Part shown: positions 24,715 to 32,828 of the stretch, in pieces | How positions within the stretch are numbered: position 1 is the stretch's first letter | Layout: every line of letters begins with the position of its first letter | Source of the DNA: Deferribacteraceae bacterium | GTDB taxonomy: Bacteria > Chrysiogenota > Deferribacteres > Deferribacterales > JAISNW01 | NCBI GenBank assembly: GCA_031256375.1 | Contig: JAIRQX010000025.1 | Span: 1 to 61,156 of the forward strand | Length of the DNA stretch: 61,156 bases | Reading direction: 5' to 3' | Made by a program: the position numbers and the translations under genes | Notes under the pieces: model-generated | The model's database searches: none | Told to the model about the DNA's origin: nothing | What the model saw: only the letters and a program-made list of their open reading frames with translations

Positions 24715-25713
24715 TTGATCAACTTAAACAATCTGACAAAGATATATCAAGGAGTATATGCATTGCGAGAGATATCGCTGGATATATCTTCAAATGTTAT
24801 ATACGGTATAATAGGTAAGAGCGGGGCGGGAAAATCAACTTTAGTGCGCCTCATAAGTTTGCTTGAACGCCCTGACGGTGGCGCAATACTGTTTGACGGG
24901 GAGCGTGTTGACAATCTAACAGGTAAAGCTCTGCTTGACCGCAGACGTAGGCTAGGGATGATTTTTCAGAACTTTAATCTGTTTTCATCCCGTAATGTTT
25001 TCGGTAATGTGGCTTATCCTCTTGAGATTGCCGGGGAACCAAAAAATAAGATAAAAGGACGGGTAAAGGAACTTTTGGCGCTTGTTGGTCTTGAAGATAA
25101 AGAAAAAAGTCAGATAAGCAAACTTTCCGGAGGGCAGAAACAGCGTGTTGCGATTGCCAGAGCGCTTGCAAACTATCCTGAAATCCTTTTCTGTGATGAA
25201 GCCACCAGCGCGCTTGATCCTCAGACGACTATATCTATACTGGAACTTATTAAAGATATTCAGAATAAAATGAACCTTACTGTGGTTATGATAACCCATC
25301 ATATGGAGGTTGTGCGTGAGATATGCGATTATGTGTCTATTATAGATGATGGCGTGGTAGTGGAAAGCGGACTTGTAAAAGATATGTTTCTATATCCTCA
25401 TACGGAAACGGCGCGGGAGTTTTTGCGCGCTTTGAAACCGATAGAAGAGAAAGAACTTTTAAGCGGTCAGCCGTCATGCGCTTACCGTTACAGGCTGCAT
25501 TTTGCGGAGGATACGGTAAAAAAACCTGTACTGGCGGAATTGATACGTCAGTTTCAGCTTGATATAAGTATTTTATCCGCCACTATACATACTGTTGCGG
25601 AAATCCCTATCGGTGAAATGATTGTGGATATGAGCGGGGTACAAGGCAATATAGATCAGGCTTTGCAGTGGCTTGCAGAACACAGTGTGGCTGTGGAGAG
25701 TATAGATGCCTGA
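24715..25713 (+). CDS. metN: Methionine ABC transporter ATP-binding protein MetN
   Basis: ATPase of the MetNIQ importer for D/L-methionine. The 332-residue protein has Walker A GKSGAGKST at residues 34-42, signature LSGGQKQRVAIARAL, Walker B ILFCDEATSALD, and a C-terminal NIL domain (about 260-332) which, in the family, binds methionine and inhibits transport when the cell is replete. The start is a TTG with a GGCGGA region shortly upstream; the first residues MINLNNLTKIYQG fit the family, so this start looks right. It overlaps metI by eight bases. Confidence 0.94.
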   Translation: MINLNNLTKIYQGVYALREISLDISSNVIYGIIGKSGAGKSTLVRLISLLERPDGGAILFDGERVDNLTGKALLDRRRRLGMIFQNFNLFSSRNVFGNVAYPLEIAGEPKNKIKGRVKELLALVGLEDKEKSQISKLSGGQKQRVAIARALANYPEILFCDEATSALDPQTTISILELIKDIQNKMNLTVVMITHHMEVVREICDYVSIIDDGVVVESGLVKDMFLYPHTETAREFLRALKPIEEKELLSGQPSCAYRYRLHFAEDTVKKPVLAELIRQFQLDISILSATIHTVAEIPIGEMIVDMSGVQGNIDQALQWLAEHSVAVESIDA

Positions 25714-26359
25714 AATAATACGTTTTCTTGCTGAACCAACTTGGCAGACCATTTATATGGTAACGGGATCTACTTTATTTTCTGTTATACTAGGTTTTCC
25801 TGTCGGGGTTTTACTTTGTGCGACAAGCCCTGACGGGCTTAATCCGAAACCGTCGCTGAATAATGTAATAGGGAGGGTAGTGAACGTATTCCGTTCATTT
25901 CCATTTATTATATTAATGATATTGCTTTTCCCGCTTTCAAGATTGGTAGTGGGAACCAGTATTGGCACTACAGCGACTATTGTTCCGCTTTCCGTGGCAG
26001 CGGCTCCGTTTGTGGCGCGCATTATTGAGTCTGCTCTGAAAGAGGTTGATCCCGGAGCAATTCAAGCGGCGCGGGTTATGGGATCTACTGACGCGCAGAT
26101 TATACGTTACGTAATGATTCCGGAGGCAATGCCCGCGCTTGTGGCAGGAATAACGCTTACAATTATCAATATTATAGGATATTCAGCTATGGCGGGAGCA
26201 ATCGGCGGCGGAGGGCTGGGGGATTTAGCAATAAGATACGGTTACCAGCGGTTCCGTATGGATGTTATGACAGGGGCGGTGCTTGTAATATTGATTATGG
26301 TTGAACTGGTTCAATTTACCGGCACAAAATTAGCCGACAGTATGATAAGGGGCAGGTGA
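25706..26359 (+). CDS. metI: Methionine ABC transporter permease MetI
   Basis: Inner-membrane permease, 217 residues with five predicted membrane segments. The EAA loop that contacts MetN is visible (AARVMGSTDAQIIRYVMIPEAMP), preceded by RSFPFIILMILLFPLSR and followed by GGGGLGDLAIRYGYQRF. It matches MetI in length and layout. The start overlaps metN, and metQ follows after 47 bases that contain a 14-base palindrome. Confidence 0.95.
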   Translation: MPEIIRFLAEPTWQTIYMVTGSTLFSVILGFPVGVLLCATSPDGLNPKPSLNNVIGRVVNVFRSFPFIILMILLFPLSRLVVGTSIGTTATIVPLSVAAAPFVARIIESALKEVDPGAIQAARVMGSTDAQIIRYVMIPEAMPALVAGITLTIINIIGYSAMAGAIGGGGLGDLAIRYGYQRFRMDVMTGAVLVILIMVELVQFTGTKLADSMIRGR

Positions 26360-26379
26360 GTTATTTTTATCAATTAAAC

Positions 26380-26393
26380 AACGCTTAAGCGTT
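26380..26393 (+). repeat. Perfect 14-base palindrome before metQ
   Basis: AACGCTTAAGCGTT sits between metI and metQ and ends right at the ribosome-binding site (GGGGAG, 26394-26399). It could be an operator or an mRNA structure that tunes MetQ level relative to MetNI; the sequence alone does not say. Confidence 0.5.
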
Positions 26394-26406
26394 GGGGAGA
26401 ATAAAT

Positions 26407-27204
26407 ATGAGAAAAATGTTGTTTGTTTTGTTTGTTACGATGTGTTGCTTTATTGCGGTATCTGGATGCAACAAAAAATCTAAAGCGGAAACGCTTCGTG
26501 TGGGCGCTACCCCTGTTCCGCACGCGGAAATACTTAACCTCATTAAAGACGATTTGAAAAAGTCGGGTGTTGACCTTGAGATAATTGAGTTCACCGATTA
26601 TATTACCCCGAATATTGCTCTTGATGACGGGCAGATTGATGCAAATTTCTTTCAGCATCAGCCATATCTGGACACCTTTGTGCGCGACCGCGGCATGAAA
26701 CTGGTTTCACTGGCAGGTATACATATTGAGCCGCTGGGTCTTTATTCAAACAAGATAAAGAGTATAACAGAACTTCAGGAAGGCGCTGTTCTCGCTATAC
26801 CAAACGATCCCACAAATGAGGGGAGAGCGCTTCTTTTGCTTCAGTCAAACGGGCTGATTATGCTGAGCGATGATGCAGGACTTGAGGGAACGCCAAAAAA
26901 TATAGTGGATAACCCGCAGAAAATTCTGTTCAGAGAACTGGATGCGGCGCAACTGCCAAGGGTTCTGAACGATGTTGACGCAGCGGTGATTAACGGCAAT
27001 TTTGCTATGGAAGCAAAATTGAATCCTATGCAGGACGCTATAATATTGGAAGGCGCCGATTCCCCGTATGTAAATATCATTACCGTCCGTACAGGCGCTG
27101 AGAATGACCCCCGCCTTCAGGCTCTGGCAAATGCGCTGAAAACAGAGAAAGTTAAACAGTTTATAGCGGATAAATATAATGGCGGAGTTGTAGCGGTTTT
27201 TTAG
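26407..27204 (+). CDS. metQ: Methionine-binding lipoprotein MetQ
   Basis: Substrate-binding lipoprotein of the MetNIQ importer. From the ATG at 26407 the 265-residue product has a lipobox VSGC (cysteine 21), then LRVGATPVPHAEIL, FTDYITPNIALDDGQIDANFFQHQPYLD (in pieces) and VNIITVRTGAENDP, all typical of the NlpA/MetQ family. GGGGAG seven to eight bases ahead supports this start over a TTG at 26392. A MITE-like repeat begins seven bases after the stop. Confidence 0.95.
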   Translation: MRKMLFVLFVTMCCFIAVSGCNKKSKAETLRVGATPVPHAEILNLIKDDLKKSGVDLEIIEFTDYITPNIALDDGQIDANFFQHQPYLDTFVRDRGMKLVSLAGIHIEPLGLYSNKIKSITELQEGAVLAIPNDPTNEGRALLLLQSNGLIMLSDDAGLEGTPKNIVDNPQKILFRELDAAQLPRVLNDVDAAVINGNFAMEAKLNPMQDAIILEGADSPYVNIITVRTGAENDPRLQALANALKTEKVKQFIADKYNGGVVAVF

Positions 27205-27210
27205 CTGAAT

Positions 27211-27346
27211 TATAGCAGTTCCACCCGTCATTGCGAGGAACATCTTGACGAAGCAATCCATTTGGAGCATTTACCTAAATAGATTACCGCGATTCATAAA
27301 AAACATTCCGCTTGCAAAGATGTTAATGTAAAGTGTAGCTGCTATA
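27211..27346 (+). repeat. MITE-like repeat with terminal inverted repeats, copy B
   Basis: A 136-base element. The left end TATAGCAGTTCCAC (27211-27224) and right end GTGTAGCTGCTATA (27333-27346) are inverted repeats matching at 12 of 14 positions. Inside are TCATTGCGAGGAAC, GACGAAGCAATCCA, GAGCATTTACCTA and ATAAAAAACATTCCGC, shared with copies at 17394 and 47850. It lies seven bases after metQ. No reading frame of note is inside. Confidence 0.85.
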
Positions 27347-27375
27347 ATATAGTGTTTTGATTTTATATTAATAAG

Positions 27376-27403
27376 GGCGGGGTACATGGTTCTGTACCTC
27401 GCC
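27376..27403 (+). promoter_or_regulatory. RNA hairpin upstream of the ccoS region
   Basis: An 11-bp RNA stem (27376-27386 with 27393-27403, one G-U pair) with a six-base loop TGGTTC. No U tract follows, so it is not a simple terminator. It precedes a small membrane-peptide gene and ccoS-ccoI by 50 to 150 bases. The role is unknown. Confidence 0.5.
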
Positions 27404-27452
27404 GGAAAGATTGTTTGATCGTGAATTGATATTATTACTTTAGGAGCTGTAT

Positions 27453-27533
27453 ATGAGAGTTGGTACTGCTGTGATGATTGCTTCCCTTATTTTTATGATC
27501 GGCGTTCCGCTGGTATTTGCGCTGCTTTATTAG
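27453..27533 (+). CDS. 26-residue single-pass membrane peptide
   Basis: A short gene with a proper AGGAG (27442-27446) before its ATG. The product MRVGTAVMIASLIFMIGVP and seven more residues is almost wholly one membrane helix with a single Arg at the N-terminus. It stands just before ccoS-ccoI, genes for assembly of the copper-containing cbb3 oxidase, so it might be a small oxidase or assembly subunit comparable in size to CcoQ/CcoH-type proteins. I do not recognise the family. The clean ribosome-binding site is the main support. Confidence 0.55.
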   Translation: MRVGTAVMIASLIFMIGVPLVFALLY

Positions 27534-27551
27534 CGCCGGATATATTTCCGC

Positions 27552-27728
27552 ATGAGTTCGTTATATATTCTTATATTAATAAGTCTGCTTGCCGGGTTTG
27601 CGGTATTTATGTTTATGATGTGGGGGATAAAAAGATCACAGTTTGATGATCCTGAGGGGGCTAAATACCGTATGCTGGATGATGAGCAGTTAACCGCCCG
27701 ATCCGTTACAAATGCTGAAAAGCGCTGA
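27552..27728 (+). CDS. ccoS: cbb3 oxidase assembly protein CcoS
   Basis: The 58-residue product has one membrane helix (residues 4-25, YILILISLLAGFAVFMFMMW) followed by the CcoS hallmark WGIKRSQFDDPEGAKYRML, near-identical in pattern to the family's SGQFDDLEGPAYRIL. CcoS is needed to insert cofactors into the cbb3 cytochrome oxidase. It overlaps ccoI by 17 bases, the same ccoI-ccoS pairing known from other bacteria, here with ccoS first. The oxidase genes ccoNOP are not in this window. Confidence 0.9.
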   Translation: MSSLYILILISLLAGFAVFMFMMWGIKRSQFDDPEGAKYRMLDDEQLTARSVTNAEKR

Positions 27729-30102
27729 CATCTGTAAACACTGTGGTTTACCTGCGCCGGACGGAACTGCCGGAGATTTTTGCTGCCCGGGCTGTGAAAG
27801 CGCGTGGAATATTATACACCGCTTTGGGCTTGAAGATTATTACGCAAGAAGATCAGGCGTTTATACAACGCGGATCGGCGGTAATGTTTCTGTAATAGAA
27901 GAGCTTTTCAGCGAATGTGTAAAAGACAGTGAAAAAGGCGCTAAAATAGCCTCTTTTTATATTACGTCAATCCGTTGCGCTGCCTGTGTCTGGCTCGTGG
28001 AAAATATAGTCAGCAGATTACAGGGGGTGCGTTATGTACGTGTGAATTATGCCACATACCGTACAGTTGTCACTTTTGATCCAACGGAAACTTCCCTTAA
28101 AAATATTTTAGAGCATATTGCATACGCCGGATATCCTCCGGTACCGGAAAATCTGGCATATACAGACAGTGAAAAGAAAGATATTTTTCTGCGTTTTGCT
28201 GTGGGCGCGTTTTTTTCAATGCAACTTATGCTTTACAGTGTGGCGCTTTACGCCGGATATTTTCAGGATATGCCCCTTTCCATGAAACATGCAATGCAGT
28301 TTATTTCATGGGCAGTGTCAACTCCCGTACTGTTTTATACAGGATTTCCTTTTATCAGAAACAGTATAATGGCATTGTACAGACGTCATTTGTCTATGGA
28401 TGTCCTTGTGACGCTTGGAGCCGGAAGCGCATATCTATATAGCATTGCTGTGATTTTTACAGGCGGGGAAACGTATTTTGACACATCCGCCACTATACTG
28501 ACGCTTATAACACTGGGCAAATATATAGAACTTAGCGTAAAACAACGTGCCAGAAGCGGTTTGCTTTCTCTTTTTTCTCTTACCCCCCCGTTTGCCAGAA
28601 AATCGGATGGAAAGGGCGGTTTTGCGGTAGCTCCGCTTTTTTCAATAAAACCGGGCGACAAACTACAGATATTGCCGGGTGACAGGATACCCGCTGATGG
28701 TGTTGTTCTGTCAGGTTTTGCAGGGGTTGATGAATCTATGCTTAACGGCGAACCTGAGCCAAAATCCAAACAGGCGGGAGATAAAGTCCTCGCCGGCGCT
28801 ATGTGCATGGATGGACAGTTATTAATTGCCGCCGAATCAGTCGGGAAGGGAACAGTTTTGTCACAAATCACAGATGCTATAGAATCAGCGGGGATTTCAA
28901 AGACAAAGGCGATAAATACAGTTGACAAAATATCCTCTTTATTTATCCCTTTTGTTTTAACAGTGGCTATTGTTACTTTTACCTTACATTTTTTTTCGGG
29001 GTATGGGACAGGCATATCTATTACAAGGGCAGTGTCGGTACTGGTAGTCGCTTGTCCATGTGCGATGGGGCTTGCCGTTCCGCTGGCAATAACCGCGGCT
29101 TTCAGTAGAGCAGCCTCACTAGGCGCTGTGGTGAAAAACGGAGATCTGTTTGAAACGCTGACAAAGTGCTCATGTTTTTGTTTTGACAAAACCGGCACCC
29201 TGACAGAGGGCAGACCAACGGTAGAATCGTATAGAACGGCATTAAATCCGGAACTGTTTCTGACTCTCAGCGCAAGAATTGAAAAATATTCCGGTCATCT
29301 TTTAGCGCGCGGGATATCAGAATTTTGGCAAACTGATAACTTATCTGTGGAATCGTTTCAGGAAGTTGCGGGACACGGCGTGTCCGGGTATGTGGGCGGA
29401 GTACATACCGCAGTTGGCAAATATAGCTTTGTTAAAGAATTTATCAGTGAAACTGCCAATAAAACCGAATTGAATTTGACTGAAGAGATGTTTGAAGTTG
29501 CTTCAACCGGAAAAAGCACAGTATCAGTTGTTATAGACGGAGTTTTTGCAGGTTTTTATGTAATGAGCGACCGTCTGCGCGGGGATGCTTTACAAAGCGT
29601 GACCGATCTTAAAAATAAATATAAAGTAATGCTGTTATCCGGTGACAACAGAGCGACAGTGTCGGCTAACGCAAGATTGTTGGGCGGTATAGAGTACGAA
29701 GGGGAGCAAACCCCGTCTGAAAAGATGGAAATGGTGGCAAATCTCCGGCAAAACGGCGAATGTGTGGTAATGGTCGGGGACGGCATTAACGATGCTCCTG
29801 CGCTGAAACAGGCGGACGGCAGCATAGCTGTTGGCAAATCGCTCACGGACATTGCTATAGACAGCGCTGATGCGGTTTTAACCCGCCATGATTTATCTGT
29901 AATCGGGCATCTGATTATGTTGTCAAAACAAACGCGGCGGATTATCAAAGAAAACCTCGTGTGGGCTTTTGCTTACAATGTTGCGGCTATTCCGTTTGCC
30001 GCCGCAGGGATCATACATCCGGTAGCAAGCGCGGTAAGTATGAGCGCCAGTTCCCTTATTGTGATTCTTAACTCCGCGAGGGTCAATAAAAGGAATTTTT
30101 AG
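27712..30102 (+). CDS. ccoI: Copper-transporting P1B-ATPase CcoI (FixI/CopA2 type)
   Basis: Exports Cu(I) for assembly of the cbb3 oxidase. The 796-residue protein begins with a Cys-rich N-terminal domain (CKHCGLPAP and CCPGC, residues 9-28), then a heavy-metal domain with CAAC at 89-92. Eight membrane segments follow, with the CPC metal-binding motif near 447, DKTGTLTEG near 491 (phosphorylated Asp) and GDGINDAPALKQ near 688. The Cys-rich front end and the neighbouring ccoS separate it from CopA1 detoxification pumps. Translation is coupled to ccoS by overlap. Confidence 0.93.
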   Translation: MLKSADICKHCGLPAPDGTAGDFCCPGCESAWNIIHRFGLEDYYARRSGVYTTRIGGNVSVIEELFSECVKDSEKGAKIASFYITSIRCAACVWLVENIVSRLQGVRYVRVNYATYRTVVTFDPTETSLKNILEHIAYAGYPPVPENLAYTDSEKKDIFLRFAVGAFFSMQLMLYSVALYAGYFQDMPLSMKHAMQFISWAVSTPVLFYTGFPFIRNSIMALYRRHLSMDVLVTLGAGSAYLYSIAVIFTGGETYFDTSATILTLITLGKYIELSVKQRARSGLLSLFSLTPPFARKSDGKGGFAVAPLFSIKPGDKLQILPGDRIPADGVVLSGFAGVDESMLNGEPEPKSKQAGDKVLAGAMCMDGQLLIAAESVGKGTVLSQITDAIESAGISKTKAINTVDKISSLFIPFVLTVAIVTFTLHFFSGYGTGISITRAVSVLVVACPCAMGLAVPLAITAAFSRAASLGAVVKNGDLFETLTKCSCFCFDKTGTLTEGRPTVESYRTALNPELFLTLSARIEKYSGHLLARGISEFWQTDNLSVESFQEVAGHGVSGYVGGVHTAVGKYSFVKEFISETANKTELNLTEEMFEVASTGKSTVSVVIDGVFAGFYVMSDRLRGDALQSVTDLKNKYKVMLLSGDNRATVSANARLLGGIEYEGEQTPSEKMEMVANLRQNGECVVMVGDGINDAPALKQADGSIAVGKSLTDIAIDSADAVLTRHDLSVIGHLIMLSKQTRRIIKENLVWAFAYNVAAIPFAAAGIIHPVASAVSMSASSLIVILNSARVNKRNF

Positions 30103-30143
30103 AAAAGGTCAAATCATAATAAGATGTGCTTCGTAAAGGGATA

Positions 30144-30554
30144 TTATTTTAAGCCGGCTTTTGTGAAAAAGTCTGTATAATTGGCATCTGTTTTCATAAT
30201 ATGGTTCTGCACCCATGAGGTTAAATAATTTAATGTAGATACACTTAAAGATATAATACCTTTTTCATATTTATCTTTCGTCTCGCCGACTTTGCTCACA
30301 AAATCCTCATGCATCAACTTGTGACTGGCAAAATCCGGGTAGTTGTATTTTTGCATAGATTCTTCCTCATGGCTGAAATGATATTTTGTGTAATCAACAA
30401 GCTCTATAAGTATATCGTCCAGCGCCTGGTGACCTTGCCCCTGAGACATGGCGTCAGCCAGCTTGTTGATTAAGAGAATAAGTTTTTTATGCTCGCCGTC
30501 AAATACGCTTATTTTTACGCTTAATTTATCAGACCATTCCATCATTGGCATCAC
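30144..30554 (-). CDS. Bacteriohemerythrin
   Basis: Oxygen-binding di-iron protein of 136 residues. The hemerythrin ligand pattern is visible: FDGEHKKLILLINKL (His near 21), YTKYHFSHEEESM (His near 57 and 61, Glu), ASHKLMHEDF (His near 77 and 81) and WVQNHIMKTDANY (His and Asp near the C-terminus). It could store or deliver oxygen, or protect oxygen-sensitive enzymes. It lies next to cbb3 oxidase assembly genes, which fits microaerobic life. The gene is convergent with ccoI. Confidence 0.94.
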   Translation of the reverse strand: MMPMMEWSDKLSVKISVFDGEHKKLILLINKLADAMSQGQGHQALDDILIELVDYTKYHFSHEEESMQKYNYPDFASHKLMHEDFVSKVGETKDKYEKGIISLSVSTLNYLTSWVQNHIMKTDANYTDFFTKAGLK

Positions 30555-30768
30555 TGCACCCCACTAAATTTATATTATTGCGTCATAATATTATTTTTCA
30601 GTTTTGTTGTCTATACTATTTTACAAAGTTTAACAATAAGGTAATATTCAATTGTCAACCGTTACTTTTGTATGCTATATCAGCTAACAGTATCTGTTAA
30701 TGCCGAGCCGCGATTAACCTTTCCGGAAGGTGTATATAGCAGTGACAAAAGAGTAGCAGAGGACATTA
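30555..30768. promoter_or_regulatory. Divergent control region between hemerythrin and dnaJ-like genes
   Basis: A/T-rich, no gene. On the - strand TTGACA (30658-30653) with TGTTAA 17 bases on is a possible hemerythrin promoter. Towards dnaJ, an imperfect inverted repeat pairs TACTTTTGTATGCTATAT (near 30662-30679) with ATATAGCAGTGACAAAAG (near 30733-30751); its TATAGC ends resemble the MITE-like repeat ends. No CIRCE element is seen. Confidence 0.4.
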
Positions 30769-31683
30769 ATGGCAAAAAATTACTATGATATATTGGGTAT
30801 TGACAAAAAAGCAGGCGAAGAGGAGATAAAAAAAGCGTACCGCTCTCTTGCGCGTAAGTATCACCCTGATGTAAACCACGGGGACAAGCAGGCTGAGGCG
30901 AAGTTTAAAGAAGTGTCTGAAGCGTATGCCGTACTATCGGATACGGAGAAGAGATCGCAATATGACAGCCTTGGACACGATGTTTTTACAAACAGCGGAA
31001 AAGGTTATAATTTCAATAATATGAATTATGAGGAGATGCGTAATTTCAACTTTGGCGGCGTAAGTATGGAGGATTTGCTTGGGGATATTTTCGGCGCCCG
31101 TTCCCACAGATCAACCCGCCCGATAAAAGGGGATGATATACAGTACACCCTTGCTATCCCTTTTTCGGATATTATCAGGGGGAACGAATATGAACTGAAT
31201 TTATCAACCGGCTCAGGACAGGAGAAGATAAAGGTAAAAATCCCAGCGGGCGTAAATAACAACTCTAAGATACGTATAGCTGGAAAAGGCAACCCGGGAC
31301 TTAATAACGGTCCGAACGGCGATCTGTATATTTTGCCAAAAATACCTAAACATACCGTTTATGAAAGAGACGGTTCTGATCTTTATGTAAAGATTGATAT
31401 AGATATGTTTGAGGCGGCGCTCGGAACTAAAATTCAGGCGCCTACCCCTTACGGCGCAGTAAATTTAAGCATCCCCCCGACCACACAGGAGGGGCAAAAA
31501 TTCCGTCTCAAAGGGAAAGGCGTGCCTGAGCTCAAAGGAAACGGTGTGGGTGATCTTTATATTATTGCTCATATAAAAATACCGGAGATAAAAAACGAAG
31601 ATGACAAAAAAGCGCTTTTGGAAATAATGGACCGTTGTTCCCGCCCCGACAGGGATTCAATAATAAATAAAGGATTTATTTGA
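30769..31683 (+). CDS. DnaJ/CbpA-type J-domain chaperone without zinc fingers
   Basis: Co-chaperone of DnaK. The 304-residue product has a J domain (1-70) with the HPD motif at 32-34, a short G/F/N-rich linker (about 70-115) and the C-terminal substrate-binding domains (IQYTLAIPFSDIIRGNEY onward, with GDLYILPKIPKH and GDLYIIAHIKIP). The CxxCxGxG zinc repeats of DnaJ are missing, so it is closer to CbpA. No dnaK is near. It is probably an accessory J protein. Confidence 0.9.
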   Translation: MAKNYYDILGIDKKAGEEEIKKAYRSLARKYHPDVNHGDKQAEAKFKEVSEAYAVLSDTEKRSQYDSLGHDVFTNSGKGYNFNNMNYEEMRNFNFGGVSMEDLLGDIFGARSHRSTRPIKGDDIQYTLAIPFSDIIRGNEYELNLSTGSGQEKIKVKIPAGVNNNSKIRIAGKGNPGLNNGPNGDLYILPKIPKHTVYERDGSDLYVKIDIDMFEAALGTKIQAPTPYGAVNLSIPPTTQEGQKFRLKGKGVPELKGNGVGDLYIIAHIKIPEIKNEDDKKALLEIMDRCSRPDRDSIINKGFI

Positions 31684-31707
31684 TTTATTTAAGGTCTGAG
31701 ATTTCCC

Positions 31708-31736
31708 TTGCCAAAAGGGATAAAAATAGTTAGAAT
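31708..31736 (+). promoter_or_regulatory. rpmE promoter
   Basis: TTGCCA (31708-31713), a 17-base spacer and TAGAAT (31731-31736), about 60 bases before the rpmE start. Confidence 0.6.
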
Positions 31737-31798
31737 TATCATTCGTGTTTTCTGCGGGATTTTTACCGGAGTTATTGTTACACTGGGAGATATATAGC

Positions 31799-32053
31799 AT
31801 GAAAGAAGGGATTCATCCGGAATACAAAGATGTCACTTTCAGGTGCGCGTGCGGTGCGGAGATTGTCACAAAATCAACCGCCCAAAAAATGGGGGTAGCA
31901 ATATGCTCAAACTGTCACCCATTTTTTACGGGCAAACAGAAGTTTGTGGATACGGCAGGTCGTGTTGAGAAGTTTATGAAAAAATACGCAGTTGCCGAAA
32001 ATAAAAAAGCTGCCGAGAAAAGCGCAGAGAAAAAAACTGCTAAAAAAAAGTAA
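31799..32053 (+). CDS. rpmE: Ribosomal protein bL31 (zinc type)
   Basis: Large-subunit ribosomal protein. The 84-residue product starts [19 protein letters not shown], has the paired cysteines CAC and CSNCHPF that mark the zinc-binding C+ form, and ends in a Lys/Ala/Glu-rich tail longer than the usual 70 residues. I use the ATG at 31799 because GGGAG at 31785-31789 is well placed and the family starts here; a longer frame from 31745 overlaps the promoter. Confidence 0.95.
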   Translation: MKEGIHPEYKDVTFRCACGAEIVTKSTAQKMGVAICSNCHPFFTGKQKFVDTAGRVEKFMKKYAVAENKKAAEKSAEKKTAKKK

Positions 32054-32061
32054 TTTGAAAT

Positions 32062-32796
32062 ATGCCTGTTGTTGTTCCTAAAGTGGAACTGTTGGCGTTT
32101 ACCGGCGGTGAAAAAATAGCCGCCCTTGCCGCCAAACTCTGCTATTCTGACGCATCTATCAGCGATTTGACCGATGCGGTTGCCGTATCGGAGCAGGAAA
32201 AGTTTCTTGCCACGCTTAACCGCATGAGGCACCATTCCGTATTTGAACATATTTCGTTTACATTCGGTATAGAAGGGGTGTCAAGAGCGTTCACCCATCA
32301 GCTTGTGCGCCACCGTATAGCCAGCTATTCCCAGCAATCTCAACGTTACGTCGCACACACCGGAGGTTTTGATTATATAGCGCCGTCCTCGGTTGCCGCA
32401 AATACGGAGGCGCTGGAAAAATATAATGAAATTATGAACAGTATCGCGGGCAGCTACGATAAACTCGCTGCGCTGGGCATACCTGCGGAAGATGCGCGAT
32501 ATTTACTTCCTAACGCTTGTGCAACCAAGATTATAGTGACTATGAATGCGCGGGAATTACTGCACTTTTTCCGGCTGCGCTGCTGTGAACGCGCGCAGTG
32601 GGAGATACGCGGGGTTGCCGTTGAAATGCTGAAAAAGGTAGTAAGTCTTGCGCCTTCAGTGTTCGGACTGGCGGGACCTTCATGTGTATCCGGCGCCTGT
32701 TCCGAAGGTAGGATGTCATGTGGTCGCGCTTCTGAAAACCGCAGGAAATTTGAAGAATTACGAACCAGCGCAATGGAGCGAAACGCTCGATTGTGA
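32062..32796 (+). CDS. thyX: FAD-dependent thymidylate synthase ThyX
   Basis: Makes dTMP from dUMP with a flavin and methylene-tetrahydrofolate. The 244-residue product contains the ThyX motif RHRIASYSQQSQRY from residue 83 and conserved HHSVFEHISFTFGIEGVSRA, plus NARELLHFFRLRCCERAQWEIR. The last 10 or so residues (SAMERNARL) are encoded by a dispersed hairpin repeat, so the repeat has replaced or lengthened the natural C-terminus. It sits eight bases after rpmE; the rpmE-thyX-DUF1385-prfA-prmC order is a known layout in several phyla. Confidence 0.93.
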   Translation: MPVVVPKVELLAFTGGEKIAALAAKLCYSDASISDLTDAVAVSEQEKFLATLNRMRHHSVFEHISFTFGIEGVSRAFTHQLVRHRIASYSQQSQRYVAHTGGFDYIAPSSVAANTEALEKYNEIMNSIAGSYDKLAALGIPAEDARYLLPNACATKIIVTMNARELLHFFRLRCCERAQWEIRGVAVEMLKKVVSLAPSVFGLAGPSCVSGACSEGRMSCGRASENRRKFEELRTSAMERNARL

Positions 32797-32828
32797 GCCT
32801 AAAGGCGAACATTACGAGAGGAAAACAA
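32767..32828 (+). repeat. Modular hairpin repeat, copy 3 (thyX end / DUF1385 start)
   Basis: AGCGCAATGGAGCG, hairpin GAGCG-AAA-CGCTC (32776-32788), TGTGAGC and GGCGAACATTACGAGAGGAAAA match the module before flgK. It includes the thyX stop codon (32794-32796) and the ribosome-binding site of the next gene (GAGAGG). Confidence 0.8.

Noticed and set aside
27340-27435. FNR-like half-sites (TTGAT) before the ccoS region
   Set aside because: No pair with correct ATCAA partner and four-base spacing was found.
30144-30170. AAGCCGGCTT palindrome at the end of the hemerythrin gene as a terminator
   Set aside because: It lies in coding sequence, has no loop and no T run on the right strand side.
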